This document shows positions 31,588 through 43,017 of a DNA stretch of 64,000 nt, piece after piece. The notes below the pieces were generated by a model. It saw only the letters and a program-made list of their open reading frames with translations. It ran no database searches and was not told the origin of the DNA. The position numbers were made by a program, and so were the translations under genes. This DNA is from Papaver somniferum (taxonomy: Eukaryota > Streptophyta > Magnoliopsida > Ranunculales > Papaveraceae), in assembly GCF_003573695.1 (NCBI RefSeq), contig NC_039361.1, forward strand, positions 101,248,279-101,312,278, written 5' to 3'. Positions within the stretch are counted from its first letter, which is position 1. Each line of letters starts with the position of its first letter.

Positions 31588-32122
31588 AATTCACCAGGAT
31601 TTGGTGGAGTCCAAGTAACTTCAATGGATCAGAGTGATCGCAAGATCTATGCTCACTCTAAAGAAATTAACAATACGCAAATCATCCAAAGTATTATGCA
31701 TATGGCCCTTCAATCTAATAGAGTTATCACGAATTACCTGATGAACTCTGCCTTTAAACTCCAGCCAACGAACCCGCATGTTTCAAAATAAGCTTTGTTA
31801 CGCATCTTCCATAATCCGTAACTATTGCAAGATTTGCAACAAGCCACAGATCCTTAATCATTCGACTCCTCGCCCTTTGCACCTTGTAGGAGGCCACGAG
31901 GTCCTCATTCGGCTTCAATTGAAAATTTCAGCTGCCCAATTCCAAATTCTTGGCAATTTTGCAATGCCAAGTAATATGGCTAACATCTTCACAATCTTCT
32001 CTGCATAAACGACACATAGAAGGCATCTCCCTACCAGTCTTCTCATAACATTATCATCAGAGCACAACATGTTTATAAAATAGCTTCCAATACTGCACAC
32101 CCAAAGTAGGATGTAAACACTT

Positions 32123-32341
32123 CTAGAAAAAGAGCCGCAGCTGGCAAAATTTCAGCTGGCCCACGATAGCAGCCTTGGCCGACTTGACAGTGAAAACACC
32201 CTTATTGTCCAAGTCCCAAATTTTATAATCATCTCCACCACCAATAAGAGGCAAATTATCAACATCAATATTGCATCGTAACATCAATTCTTTAGTCTTT
32301 GGAGGAATAGCCCAAGAGCCATCAACAATAATATCACTCAC
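32123..32341 (-). pseudogene. LINE post-RT region (zf-RVT-like)
   Basis: A short frame with DGSWAIPPKTKELML, then DDYKIWDLDNKGVFTVKSA, the W-x-x-[ST]-x-x-G-x-F-[TS]-V-[KR]-S-A motif found upstream of the zf-RVT domain of plant LINE and RNase H-LINE proteins. The Cys-rich zf-RVT itself lies across frameshifts at about 31.8-32.1 kb, where minus frames read RRLVGRCLLCVV. Confidence 0.7.
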
Positions 32342-32634
32342 CTTGGCCTTAAAATCATTAGGGCCCTTTGTTTGATGCCAAGACGTTGTGCAATTGAAAA
32401 ATCAGCACACCAATTATCAAAAAATAAGGAAGTATTAGCACCGTTACCTATAATTGAGCGCGTGTGTTTTGAACAAAGTTATGCACCAATCTAATGCCAG
32501 GAAAAACCGAGGAACCCAACTTATAATCAATCAAGTTGCCATAACCTTGAAATATTTTGCCTTCAAAAATCTAGCCCAAGTCTTATTAGAGTCCGAATCG
32601 AACCACAAACTTCATAAGCATGGCCCTATTAACA

Positions 32635-34106
32635 TCATTTAACTTCTTGAGCCAAGCCCACCTTCACGTCTAGACGACATAAGTCATCATAAAGAACCGT
32701 GAAGTGTTTGCGCTTCTCAGCATCTCCAGACCACAAAAAATTGCGAATGGCCCTCTCCACCGATTTGATGGCCGTGCATGGCCATTTATAAACAGCCATT
32801 GAATGAAGCAAATAGCTAGAAATAACTGATTTGATCAAAACTAACCTGGCCTGAAAAGACAAGAGCTTACCCTTCCAACCTGCCAGCTTGTCCATAATCT
32901 TCTCCATTACCTGACGAACATGAATATGACGCACAATGCCAGGTTTCAATTGGATTCCCAAATATTTATCCGGGAAATGCGCCCTCTCCATGCCCATAAA
33001 GTTTGCAATAGCAACAGCACGAGACTGCTATCTCCACCATAATAAAATTTGCTTTTGGCGTAACTAACATACTGACCGGAAGCACGTTGATACATGCCAA
33101 GCATCTCCTTCAAGTTCCGCAAGCTATGAAGATTACCTTACAGAAAATAAGAATATCATCCGCAAAGAGTAAATGGGTTGGAGCCACACCTTTCTTACTC
33201 ACCATGTGATGCATACTTCTAGCAGCAAACAACTTAGAGAGATTGCGGCTCAAAACATCTTCAATAAGAACAAAAATCAAAGGTGAAAGAGGATCACCTT
33301 GACGAAGGCCTCTTGTGATACTGAAAAAACCTTCAGGGCTACCATTAATCATAATATACGGGCAGAGTTAAGAATACTAAGCAGCCACGAACACCATGCA
33401 TCAGAAAAGCCATATTGACGAAAAACTTCAACAACAAACTCCCAACTCACCGTGTCAAAAGCTTGGGCTATATCCAATTTAAGGCCAACGTTACCATGCT
33501 TCCGTTCAACACTAATCTCATTGATCAGTTCCGAGGCCAAGGCTATATTCTCATGAATGTTTCTTCCTTTCATAAACGCCACTTGCTCTTCAGAAATCAA
33601 TTTGTTCAACACCGTGCCAAGTCTGGTCGCCATAATTTTGTAATGATTTTGAAGAAGAAGTTGCTTAAACCAATTGGCCTATAGTCTTTAATAGCATCAG
33701 ACTTATTAGCTTTTGGGATGAGAACAATAAAACTAGAGTTAATGCCATTAGGAATCTTCTTCATCGCCCAACAGTTTGCAATAGCATTAAAAAGATCTCT
33801 AGAAATAATGTTCCAACAGGTTCGAAAGAAAGAACCTGTAAATCCATCAGGGCCAGGAGCAGAATCCGCTCCAATCAAAAACAGCCTCTTTAACTTCATC
33901 CAAGGTCGGGATAGCATCCATACAAGCACTCTCAGCAGCTGATATGCTTCATGCTCATAATCAAATACTCGGATCAATATGACAGCTCCACCGTTGAACT
34001 TTGCACGATAATGATCAACAATGTAATCTTTTATTTCATCCTGCAAAAACAAAGTAGAGTTAGTAGAAATCTTCAGTTCGGAAATTGTGTTTTGGCTCCT
34101 CCTCAT
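32635..34106 (-). pseudogene. LINE reverse transcriptase (ORF2 core)
   Basis: Read across frames 34,106-33,606, 33,633-33,349, 33,352-33,110 and 32,997-32,635. Motifs in order: SAPGPDGFTGSFF (block 0), SFIVLIPKAN, DYRPIGLSN, EEQVAFMKGRNI, KLDIAQAFDTVSW (first catalytic Asp), RGLRQGDPLSPLIF, THLLFADDILIF (catalytic pair), DKYLGIQLKPG and the thumb-side GKLLSFQARLVLIKSVISS. Breaks are small frameshifts; domain order is complete. Belongs to the RVT_1 family of L1-like elements. Confidence 0.9.
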
Positions 34107-34259
34107 TCTATTGAATTGTGAAAAAAACGAGTGTTCTGATCACCATCCTCCAACCAGCTAGTTCTCGATTTTTGCTTAAGCATAGTGGCCAACTCAGACC
34201 GCACATCATCAACAGCCTTCTAGCGTCGCAACCTTCAAAAATTGGACTTCACAGCTAAC

Positions 34260-35334
34260 ATTATGGTCCAAAATCATTCTCCTTATCAAGATTCAATTCC
34301 GCTTGCTTTAAGCGAAACTGAACATCTCCAAACACCAATCTATTCCAAATCTTCAAAGCCTCCCTCAACCGCTTCAACTTTGAAGTAAAAACAAAAGGAG
34401 GAGCACCATCCAACCTAACACTCCAATTGTCTTTGACGAATCCAAAAAGATGGATGGAAAGCCACATCTTCTGGAATTCTAAAAGGAGCTCTCTTCGGCC
34501 TAGGACTATCAAAAGCAAAACCAAAAAGAGGAGAATGGTCCGAGCAGATTCTCGGCAAAGCTTTGCACCTCCAGTTAGCAAACTTATCATGCCACGCACC
34601 ATTAATACAGCCCTATCATGTTTAGAAACAATTCTATGCATACCACTCCGACAATTAGACCAAGTATACTTCTTCCCAATAGCATCGGCCTCAACCAAAC
34701 CATTGTCAGAGATCCAACTTCGAAACTCATTTATATAAATTTCTTTGAGCGCCTACCACCCTTCTTCTCATCAAGACGCAAAACACAATTGAAATCCCCA
34801 ACACCAACCAAGGAATGGAAATATATCCCAGACCCAATTGCCGCCAAAGAGATCTCCTTTCAACCGCATCAAAAGAAGCATGCACAGCCGTGACAAAATT
34901 CCCAGAAAAATCCAAAGTGATAGCCTGCTTAGACGAAGATAAACAATCGGCCTTGCTAGAGTATTCCTCCAAAAGACCCAAATATTACCTTTCTGACCAT
35001 GCACCTCATTAGTAATAACATCTTCACAAAAATCAAGCAAATTAAGCTTCCTAACAAAACGTGTAGTGCAACGAACCTGAGGCTCCGCAATACAAATAAC
35101 ATCAGGTTTGTGCAAGTAGTAAAGCTCATTCAACTTGGCCTTGCCCTTGCACCATCTTTGGCCAAGCCTTGAGCATTCCAATAGAAGACACGCATTAATT
35201 AACTCTACTCTCTTTGAAGGGCTTGCCGAACCCTGTCTAGAAGATTTTCCACTTCGAGTTTGAACTTGACTAACAGTAGCCACAGCAACTGTCTTCTTCT
35301 TAGGAGCTTTAGATTTTTTCTTCTTGTCCGCCAA
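34260..35334 (-). pseudogene. LINE endonuclease domain (ORF2 N-terminal part)
   Basis: Frames 35,334-34,771, 34,981-34,727 and 34,698-34,261 hold KAKLNELYYLHKPDVICIAE (first conserved Glu region of the APE-like fold), GNIWVFWRN, PWLVLG followed by a broken DFN motif, and NGLVEADAIGKKYTWSN with the late W/S-N strand. A lysine-rich stretch (ADKKKKSKAPKKK) at the start may be the ORF1 tail or linker. The frames shift at least twice, so no active enzyme is expected. Confidence 0.75.
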
Positions 35335-36134
35335 CTCCTTCTTCTCATGATCAGCTAACTCTTTATAGCAAGAATCTCCAAATTTCTTGCATCCTCCTCA
35401 GCTATGTTGAAGTGTAGTTGCAACACATCTCAATCACATCATCAGCTTCAATAACACCTTATCAATCTCCTCGGTCCCAGTTTCAAACTATTAGAAAGTG
35501 TTAATTTTCTAAAGATCTAGCTGGTGAAGATCTTCTTGAAGTCCTAGTGGCCTCACTAAAACTAGCTTCCTCATTAGCATCCTAGTAATTGGTATTAGCC
35601 GGAGAATGATGCAAGTCCAAAACCTGCTTCCTCAAGTTCTCTAGCTTGCTCTAGCAATATCTTGTTGAATTTTGGCAGCTCAGCATCAGCCTCCCGTTGC
35701 CTAGTTGCCTCCTTCATGGCCTCATAATTTCTATAAGCTTCCATCTCTTGCATCTCCAAATCAATATCATCTTCCTTGATAAATTATCATGCACCAGCTC
35801 CTCAAGTGCTGCACCAACACTTCGCAAAACCAATTCCGCATCGTCATTGCGGACATTCCGCACCTGCATTACGCAAACCAGGTAAAGCTTCACCCACGTA
35901 GCAACATCTCCGCTGCTTAGATAAGCCACCATCCTCCATGAGCTGCACGGACTGATATCACTGCTACGAGCTTCAGCAATTGAGTTCAGCAACATGCGGC
36001 ACGGACAAATCATCTTCAGGTGTTCCGATATAGTATCATCATCTTCTAATGTAGCACCAGCACTCTCACTGTGCTCAGAAAGATTGTACGTGTTCCAGTT
36101 GCCATCTCAAGGATAGATTTCTTCTTCTTCAACG
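35335..36134 (-). other. LINE ORF1-ORF2 junction, degenerate
   Basis: No long continuous frame. Minus-strand text suggests a glutamate/arginine-rich helical segment near 35.65-35.76 kb, possibly the original ORF1 tail, now disrupted. Confidence 0.4.
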
Positions 36135-37358
36135 TTATGGCCTCATCACCATGTTTAGATTGATCGTTTCCATTGGAGCATCCGACGGCATATTCTTCTT
36201 ACCTTTAGGATTCGTTCTTTTGCCAAAAATTCTTAAGATCATCCATATCCGCTCAATTGCTTTTTTAATCTCAGGATCAGTTTCAACTTCAGCCTTGTCC
36301 TTCAAATCATCAAACTTTTTTGTTCTACAATCAGATTTTCTATGGCCGATAGATTTACAATAGTCGCAAAAACTTGGCCTGTTTAAAATTTCATATTCTT
36401 GAACAAAAATTTCATCATTCTCTTCACCATCAATCAAAATTCGTCTCAAAGGTTGAGAGAAATCTATGTCAACCAAAGCTGCCGCAAAGTAACCATATTC
36501 ATGGCGCAAAGTACGCGGATCAACCGAAACCGGTCTACCAAGCCCTCTTGCCAGCCTAAAAATCGTCTCTTCATCCCAAAACTCCATTGGCAAAGCTGTG
36601 AAATGAACCCAAACTGCAGCTCTAGTAATCTTATCTTTCCCAGGATCAAACATAGGTGTCCATGGATGAATTTTAAGTTGTTGAATTCCGTTTGGAGATT
36701 TAATCTTCCAAGGACCATCATAGCTTACACGTTTACGATCATCTTCATTGTCTAGCTTAATAACAAAGTATCCCTTCTTCCATGGAATAAATTGGACCGA
36801 ACCAGATAGCTTCCATTGACTCAAGAGTTCTCTTTTAACATCAGCGAATTTTAAGGTTTTGAAAAAAACCAAACGACCAACCAAACTAAATCTCCACACA
36901 GCCTTAATCCTTGTATGAGTGTCACGTGGGATCTTGATCAAAACATCATTATTTGTTGTAGAAAAAATTGGAGGATGAGAAAGTGTTTCGGCATCAATCT
37001 TTGATAAAACATGGGTTCGTCTCTTTAATATAGCTGCATAGGATCCTTCCATAACACCATCATCACCTGGTTTCCTAAACGAGCTATGATTTCCATCTTC
37101 CTTCCTAGACGCACCATGATTGTCCGTCTCCATCACCTTCCTAATCGCTGAAGGATTTGCACCATGATTCCTAAACGCGTTAGGGTTTGTTGCGTTTGTT
37201 TCTTCGAGCTGCCTTCCAAACACGGAAGCATTAGGGTTAGCAGCAGAATTCTTAGGGATATAGATATTTTTTGATTTTGATTGATTCCATATCCTTGTTG
37301 ATTGATTATCATAACTAGTAACAAAAACTGGTGGATTATTGTCTTGATCTTGCGCCAT
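36135..37358 (-). CDS. LINE ORF1 protein: DUF4283 and CCHC knuckle
   Basis: A single open frame of 407 codons starting MAQDQDNN about 115 bp inside the LINE 5' end. Residues 1-110 are polar and Asn-rich. About 140-290 form a DUF4283 domain (PF14111): KIPRDTHTRIKAVWRFSLVG, then FVIKLDNEDDRKRV, YDGPWKI, ALPMEFWDEETIFRLARGLG and YGYFAAALVDIDFSQPL. At about 330-350 it carries CDYCKSIGHRKSDC, a C-x2-C-x4-H-x4-C knuckle (zf-CCHC_4). Such ORF1 proteins bind element RNA. This is the longest conserved intact reading frame in the window, which with the perfect target duplication suggests a rather young insertion. Confidence 0.9.
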   Translation of the reverse strand: MAQDQDNNPPVFVTSYDNQSTRIWNQSKSKNIYIPKNSAANPNASVFGRQLEETNATNPNAFRNHGANPSAIRKVMETDNHGASRKEDGNHSSFRKPGDDGVMEGSYAAILKRRTHVLSKIDAETLSHPPIFSTTNNDVLIKIPRDTHTRIKAVWRFSLVGRLVFFKTLKFADVKRELLSQWKLSGSVQFIPWKKGYFVIKLDNEDDRKRVSYDGPWKIKSPNGIQQLKIHPWTPMFDPGKDKITRAAVWVHFTALPMEFWDEETIFRLARGLGRPVSVDPRTLRHEYGYFAAALVDIDFSQPLRRILIDGEENDEIFVQEYEILNRPSFCDYCKSIGHRKSDCRTKKFDDLKDKAEVETDPEIKKAIERIWMILRIFGKRTNPKGKKNMPSDAPMETINLNMVMRP

Positions 37359-37474
37359 TAGAGCGCAAAATCAAAAGAAAACTTGTGAACGCCAAGAAAA
37401 TTTTGAGGGAGAAAAAACCGGAGCCCAACCACGTGAAACCCTAGCTTTTTCGCTTTTTTTGAAATTATTTGGTC

Positions 37475-37490
37475 TAATATTTCAATAGCT
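37475..37490. repeat. LINE target-site duplication, right copy
   Basis: TAATATTTCAATAGCT, identical to 31,016-31,031, directly after the LINE 5' leader. Confidence 0.95.
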
Positions 37491-37578
37491 ATAGAGCACG
37501 CATGGGGGCGCAAGGCACTTCAGCAAACTCAGCTCAAGAAGAGTCCAATTATCTTAATCCCACAACAAATTATGGGTT

Positions 37579-37590
37579 AAGAGGGGGCGA
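37579..37590 (+). other. Polypurine tract of gypsy element
   Basis: AAGAGGGGGCGA immediately before the 3' LTR start TGTTTGTACC; primer site for plus-strand synthesis. Confidence 0.8.
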
Positions 37591-37942
37591 TGTTTGTACC
37601 ATAATATTCGGGTACCGGCACGGGCTAACTACATCATTTTTAGCGTGGAATATTTGTCGGCCCAAGCCTAATAGCCAATAAAGATCAGTCCAATTTGCTA
37701 ACCCATTTTCAGAGGCCCGTTTCCACCTGAAACCCTAGAAGAAAGTTCTATAACATCCATAACTGTATAAATACAGGGAATGTTAACCCTAATAAGGGAG
37801 GAAAAACCTGATAAGAAAACCATTGTAATGAAATCAGGAAAATAAAATACTCTTCGCTCCTGACCCTAATTTTCTCCCCAAATCTCAATAATCAACATCA
37901 AATCATCGTGTTTATGCCTAAAAGTAATTTTGGGTACAAACA
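37591..37942 (+). mobile_element. Gypsy element 3' LTR (352 bp)
   Basis: Matches the 5' LTR at 20,378-20,808 with few substitutions but lacks a 79-bp block. Ends ...GGGTACAAACA and is followed by the AACTC target copy. The host copia LTR resumes directly after. Confidence 0.85.
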
Positions 37943-38074
37943 AACTCTTTGATATACTTTTTATTAAGATTGAGTCTGACTGTCAAGTTGATTCTCTTGA
38001 AAGTATATTGGAGTTAGTCCATACAGATTGTTAAGCGAAATATTGGGTGAGGTTGTTAGACCCTCAGTTTTTCA

Positions 38075-38937
38075 CAAAGGATGGTGCATATAATCCTTCC
38101 GAGATTCTCGCTGCAGAGCAAAATTCTGACGAATTAAATGCTATCATCCATGCTATTACCCCAGACCTTCAGCACCATGTGACTACGTGCACTAAGTCTA
38201 AAGAAGCATGGGATATCTTAGAAACTGTATTCGAAGGAAATTCCTCTGAGAAAGATGCTAGGCTTCAAAACCTAAATTCTGACTGGGAAAACCTTCTTAT
38301 GGATGACGAAGATTCATTTGATGAGTTTAATCACAAAGTGTCTGAAATTGTCATCTTTTGCATTGGGTAAGACTATTCCTGAAAAGGACATTGTGATGAA
38401 AATTCTCAGATCGTTACCAGGCAAAAACGATTCTAAGAAACATGTCATCTTTGAAGGAAATAACCTTGATACACTTTCCAGAAACTCACTCATTAGAAAG
38501 TTAAGAGTTATTGATCATGATCAGAACATAACCAGAATATTTGTGTTCAATGCTATGACCAACACAAGTACTCTTCCTAACTTGTCTTGGGCTGATGAAT
38601 TTTTTTTAAATCATATTGATCCTGACAGGTCATTGATTTTACAAAAGATCAAGGATATTTTGAGAAGAAGCAAAAGATATGAGGAATGTCTCTCTCTCTC
38701 CGATGCTTCAGATGGTTCAATACAAAGGAAATCAAAATTCAGTTGGTCAATCCGCATTCTTTCGAAGTTTGCTCAGAAATTTCAACGTTCCCCGCAGAAA
38801 CTTCTACTAACTCAAATTCTAATTCAGAATGCGAGTCTGACATTGAGATTTTTGAATTCTTGGATAAAAATGAAGAAATTCACCAAGAAAATCTTAAACT
38901 AAGAATGAAGTTGAAGAAACTTGAATCATCACTTTAG
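38075..38937 (+). pseudogene. Copia gag, UBN2-type domain
   Basis: The frame continues that of 17,949-18,125 after the solo LTR. It reads SEILAAEQNSDELNAIIHAI, SKEAWDILETVFEGN, ARLQNLNSDWENLLMDDEDS, the alpha-helical UBN2/gag-polypeptide domain (PF14223) of plant copia elements. A frameshift near 38,350 moves it to another frame (KTIPEKDIVMKILRSLPGK), and a second one near 38,690 leads to an acidic Ser/Asn-rich linker and a helix (FLDKNEEIHQENLKLRMKLK). Dead gag. Confidence 0.8.
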
Positions 38938-39161
38938 GTGAAAAATCTTGAGATTGACTCTTAATGATGAATTCATCAGAACCCTATCTTTAAAAGAAAA
39001 ATATATTAATACTCTTAAGTGTGACCTGCAAAGGTTATCTGGAAGCTCTGGCAAGATTTCAGTGATGTTATTCGGTCAGAAGTCTTTTGGAAACACAAAT
39101 GGTTTAGGTTTCAAAAGAAATACTGTGAGCACAAATAATTCCTTTTTTCCTTTAAAGACCC
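38938..39161 (+). pseudogene. Copia gag linker before zinc knuckle
   Basis: A plus frame with LSLKEKYINTLKCDLQRLSG and GLGFKRNTVSTNNSFFP, text typical of the gag stretch between the coiled helix and the CCHC knuckle in SIRE/Maximus-like copia elements. It is interrupted at about 39,160 by a 3.6-kb insertion; the knuckle follows at 42,808. Confidence 0.65.
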
Positions 39162-42100
39162 TGAAGCTCGTCAACGCTATTAGACCGGTCAAGGGATGAT
39201 CTAGCGATGATCAAGATACGATTTAGCCGTTGATGACTCGATTAGTTTAACACGAACGTTAATTAATAGAAATCAATCTAACAACGATTTAGATACGAAA
39301 CTAGTACCATTGGATAGATCTCGAAAAGTTACGCAGAATGGACTACTCGAACGTGTCAATCAGATATCGGATGAAGAAGATATTACCAGTTTTGTATGAA
39401 GGACAAATAAGTCATTTCCTTTAAACCGCCTGGCTTCCTTATCGTTTGGACAGGTGCCTTTAACAGTTTTGATTGGTCTTATCTTCACCCGACCGAGAAC
39501 ATAAGTTTTATTTTCTCTCTTCCTTATCTCTTCTTCTTCTTCTTCTTCTTCTTCTTCTTCTTCTCCTATTCTTCTTATTATTCTGCGAGTTTGAGAGAAA
39601 TTAATGGAGGATTTGAGATCAGTTTAAGGTGGAACAGATCATGGGGTAGCTATTAGTAATGGTGTCGTTGACTGTTGATGATTCAGAGTTGAAGGAGGAG
39701 GTGAATTAGAAGTTAGGGTTTCTGAGTTTTGATATTGATTGAAGATTAATGAGAAACTGAAGATGGAATCAAGTATTTAAGGAGTGGGCTTAGTAGATTA
39801 AGGAACGGGGTAAAGTTTATTGGATGTTACAGAGTTGTTCGTGAAGAAATAAAGAATTAGGGTTTGTAAGGAAAGTCAGAGAAGAGGGTCTAAGGAAGTT
39901 GTTGGAGATGGGTTTGGTCGAATTGAAGGGATGAATGGATGTTATGAACTTGAATTGGGAACTAAGAATCATTCTAGGGTTCATCTGAAGGTTGATGGTG
40001 ATGATGAGAAGTTTGAGATTTTATTTGTTACTTAGAAAAGAATAATGAAGCAGAAATTGTGGAGGTGGTTTGAGATGATGTGCTGAATTGAGACAGGTAA
40101 AGAGGAATTTAGTTTCATATGCTTGACAGAGGTAATTGATTTTCTTAAGTTAAATTTATAAATTTTTGATTCTATTGCTAAGTATTTATGAAGCTAAGAC
40201 TTGAAATAGTTATTAACTAGGGATGTCATAAGGATTAGGTTGTGTTGGTTGTTAGGAAGATGATATGTATTAGGGTTAAGCAGGGGCTGAGCTTTATGAA
40301 CTGAAATGTGTTAGTTTGATTGAATTGTCTTGATTAATGGTTTGAGAATTGTTGCAACTGGAGTTGAAGTTGCAGGACATGTCAGGCTAACTGTGAATGA
40401 AGTATATTGGTTGTTGAGCTGTAACTGATGATGTCACAGGTTATTGGAAATTGAGTTAGTAATGGTGTTGGTTCTGTAGTAGTTGATTTTTTTAAGTGAG
40501 TTGGTGGTTTGTGAGGGTAATAAGTCTGTGTGTATGATATGGCAGGTGTTATGAGTTGATCTCAGTAATTGAGAGTTTCAGGTGAAAGAGTAATGGTAAC
40601 TAGATATGGTGGTATTGAAAGATGATATAACTGAGTTGTTTGTGATATGGGTTACAGATGTAGTAACTGAGTTAATGAGGGAATATTATGGTGTTGATAT
40701 TAAAGGGGAGGAGATGTCTATTGGTGGTGAATGTGTTGAACTAAATTCAGGTTGTATGAGATGTTATATGACCGAGGTTTGGAAAGAGAGTTAGATGAAT
40801 GTGTTGTGATGGTCTGGTAGTGCTGAAATGGATAAGATGAATATGGTGTTGTCTATGAAAATTAATACTGGGTTAAATATAAGTATTTAACGTAATGAGC
40901 TAAAAGAAAGAGTGAACTGTGGTAAAGAGAATGATTTTGAATGTGAGGGATTGTGATACAACTACTGGTGCAGGCAGTGTGTGCATGATATGGATTCAAA
41001 TAGTAGCATTTGAAGGTTGAGTTGGTGTTGCAGCCATGGAAGTTATATGAATGAGTATCTGCAATGGATATTTGATAAGTAGTTAGATGTGTTGAGTTGC
41101 AAAGAATATGAATGTGCAGGTGGAGTGTAAAGGAATTGGGGTTATAGTGGTGGTGTGTTGAGCCGAGGTACAATGTTACTTGAGATGAATGTTTGTGTCA
41201 AGGTGAACTGAGAGTGAGTTGGTAGGTTAAAGAACAGTTAGAATGTTGTGAAAGCTTGGAACTGCAATCGCAAGTAGGCTTAAATTACAGTTGTGTTGAA
41301 TTATTGAATTCTATATGAATGAATTGATTGTTTGTGTTCAATCTAGTAGAATTGATGTAAGAGTGAAGAAGATGTAGTAGAATTAAGCCTATTAGTCATC
41401 CAGTCAATCTAGCTGACTTATCTGACTTTGTCCATCTGACTGAGTCGAATCAGTTTGACTCACTGAGTCACTAGACCTGAGTCAATGACCAGTTGACTCG
41501 TTTGACCTTGGATTTTGAATGTTGACCTGACCTTTAGACGTTGATCGTCAGTTGACCTCGTGGACTGTTAGTTGACCAGATGGACCAGGCCTGGTGCTAA
41601 TGGGCTGAGTTTACCGCACTTGGGCTTAGACCTAGTATTTTTGTTTTGATGTTTGGGCCTCTTGTGGTCCGAATTAACCTTGGTCTTCTTCTACAAAGAT
41701 GTGGATATTTAGAAGACTTAGATAATGGACTATAGAATCAACCTAATTGAATTAGTAAACCTTAGATATACATAATGAAAATGTATAAAGTGATAATGGA
41801 CTTAGAACCATTAGATAGATTTGTATGATTCTTGTGTGAGCCATTCTTGCTAGATTCTTAGAGTTCTTGTGTGATTAACAATTAGTTTATATTAACAATG
41901 AACGATTCAAAGGATGAACCAGTGGATTGTGGATCTCGAGGTAGGTGTGGCTTGTCATCAAAATAGGTGGGAATACATTGAACTCTCTTTTAACTATTGT
42001 TGTTTCTTTTACAAAAGTCTTTGTTTAACAAACTCATGCACTGTTTGATTGTACAATCCATGCTTTATTTAGTTTGCATTACGATTGTTCTGTCGATTCT

Positions 42101-42807
42101 TTGAATCTTTCCATGATTTGGAAAGGACTTGTAATGTTTTTTTTGTCATTATGAATTGTTATGGGAAATGAGAATTTCCACTTGTGGTATATAGGATATA
42201 TGCTCCTTCACATTTATATATACATGAATTCAGTTTTTATGCACATGGCTAGGGAGATACACCACAATATTATTATTCGATGTGGAACAAAACGGCATCA
42301 ATATTATACATTGTTTGAAGAAGGAGTTTGTCCATATACATGTTTGTTTGTTTGAGTGACTTGGTCACTTTATTATTGTTTGGGAAAACATGTATTGTTT
42401 AGGAAAACATGTATTGTTTTCCAACTCTTGCTTACGATTACTTTAAAGTTAAATGTTATTCATGCTGGGCATCCCTTTTAGGGATGATGTGCTCACTCAT
42501 TCCCGCTTTCAGTTCCAGAGACAGATCAGAGTTGCGCAGCGAAAGCTTCAAGGGTCGAGTTCGCTAGTTGTTTAACTTCTGTTATGTTTAATTTATTGCA
42601 AATTATATTTTTAAACCAAATGATATTGCATATGTATCATTTGAGAGAAGTTCTTGTATATATATATTTGTGAGCGGGGAAAGTTTTAGGTAAAGTTTTG
42701 TAGCAGATTTGTTAATTGAATGTTTAAGTAAATGATCTAGATTCTTTGTGCCTCTTTATTTAATTAATATCTTGGATTGGTCAGCTACTAGCTTTGGGGG
42801 CGCTACA
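39162..42807 (+). mobile_element. Probable solo LTR of a chromovirus-type gypsy element
   Basis: A 3.6-kb non-coding block splits the copia gag between linker and zinc knuckle. Its right end ...TTTGGGGGCGCTACA resembles LTR ends of Tekay-like plant chromoviruses. The stretch AGGGATGATGTGCTCACTCA at about 42,480 resembles the R region of such LTRs. Also inside are a (CTT)n run near 39,530-39,565 and a TGACTCAGTTGAC-rich stretch at 41.40-41.58 kb. No ORF of note. Left edge (TGAAGCTCGTC) and target duplication are not secure. Confidence 0.5.
39530..39568. repeat. (CTT)n microsatellite
   Basis: About eleven uninterrupted TTC/CTT triplets inside the putative solo LTR. Confidence 0.9.
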
Positions 42808-43017
42808 GTTTCGGCCGGTTCTGAAACTATGGATATTGAAAGTTGTGATAAACATGTGTCAAATATGCAAAACGAAAATTCATCTCTGAAGTATATGTTT
42901 TGTGGAAATGAAAATCATGTTCAAAGTAAGTGTTGGAAATTCAAGAGGAACAACAAACGAATTTCCAAAATTCGAGATGACATGCAAACGATGAATCTGG
43001 TTTTGGGTAATCAATAG
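42808..43017 (+). pseudogene. Copia gag zinc-knuckle fragment
   Basis: The plus frame reads TVSAGSETMDIESCDKH and then YMFCGNENHVQSKCWKFKR, a C-x2-C-x4-H-x4-C knuckle in which the first Cys has become Tyr. It continues a gag broken by the insertion at 39,162 and ends at TAG 43,015. Nucleic-acid binding is presumably lost. Confidence 0.75.

Larger units (their letters stand above)
31032..37474 (-). mobile_element. Near full-length plant L1-type LINE with RNase H
   Basis: A 6.44-kb minus-strand insertion bounded by a perfect 16-bp target duplication, with the poly(A) tail at the left. Order in element direction: about 115-bp 5' leader, ORF1 (DUF4283 plus zinc knuckle), ORF2 with endonuclease, RT, a post-RT zinc-binding region, and RNase H. 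ORF1 is open; ORF2 is broken by several frameshifts and stops. It lies inside the gypsy internal region, so it is younger than that element. Confidence 0.95.
20378..37942 (+). mobile_element. Non-autonomous gypsy-type element with nested insertions
   Basis: A 17.6-kb element bounded by LTRs TGTTTGTACC...GGTACAAATA/ACA, with a PBS at 20,810, a purine-rich tract before the 3' LTR and a 5-bp target duplication. The internal region has no plus-strand gag, RT or integrase that I can read. It holds an antisense multi-exon ORF (27.7-29.9 kb), a captured SR-protein exon, two MITEs, a TRIM with a fold-back insertion, and a LINE. Without the LINE, TRIM and MITEs it is roughly 7.8 kb. It likely depended on an autonomous relative. 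Confidence 0.8.
18126..38074 (+). mobile_element. Solo copia LTR inside gag, itself split by a gypsy element
   Basis: Starts TGTTAGAGCACTGCTCAG and ends ...GACCCTCAGTTTTTCA. Without the gypsy insertion it is about 2.38 kb. The flanks are TATAG (left) and CAAAG (right), matching at three of five bases. The gag frame runs on across the insertion, so this fits an aged target duplication and a solo LTR formed by LTR-LTR recombination. An ectopic recombination junction is the alternative. Confidence 0.7.

Noticed and set aside
36151..36755. Plus-strand frames opposite LINE ORF1
   Set aside because: Shadows of the conserved minus-strand DUF4283/zinc-knuckle frame.
40862..41173. His/Tyr-rich 103-codon minus frame
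   Set aside because: Arises from TG-rich non-coding LTR-like sequence; the antiparallel strand is TGA/GTT-rich and no domain is visible.
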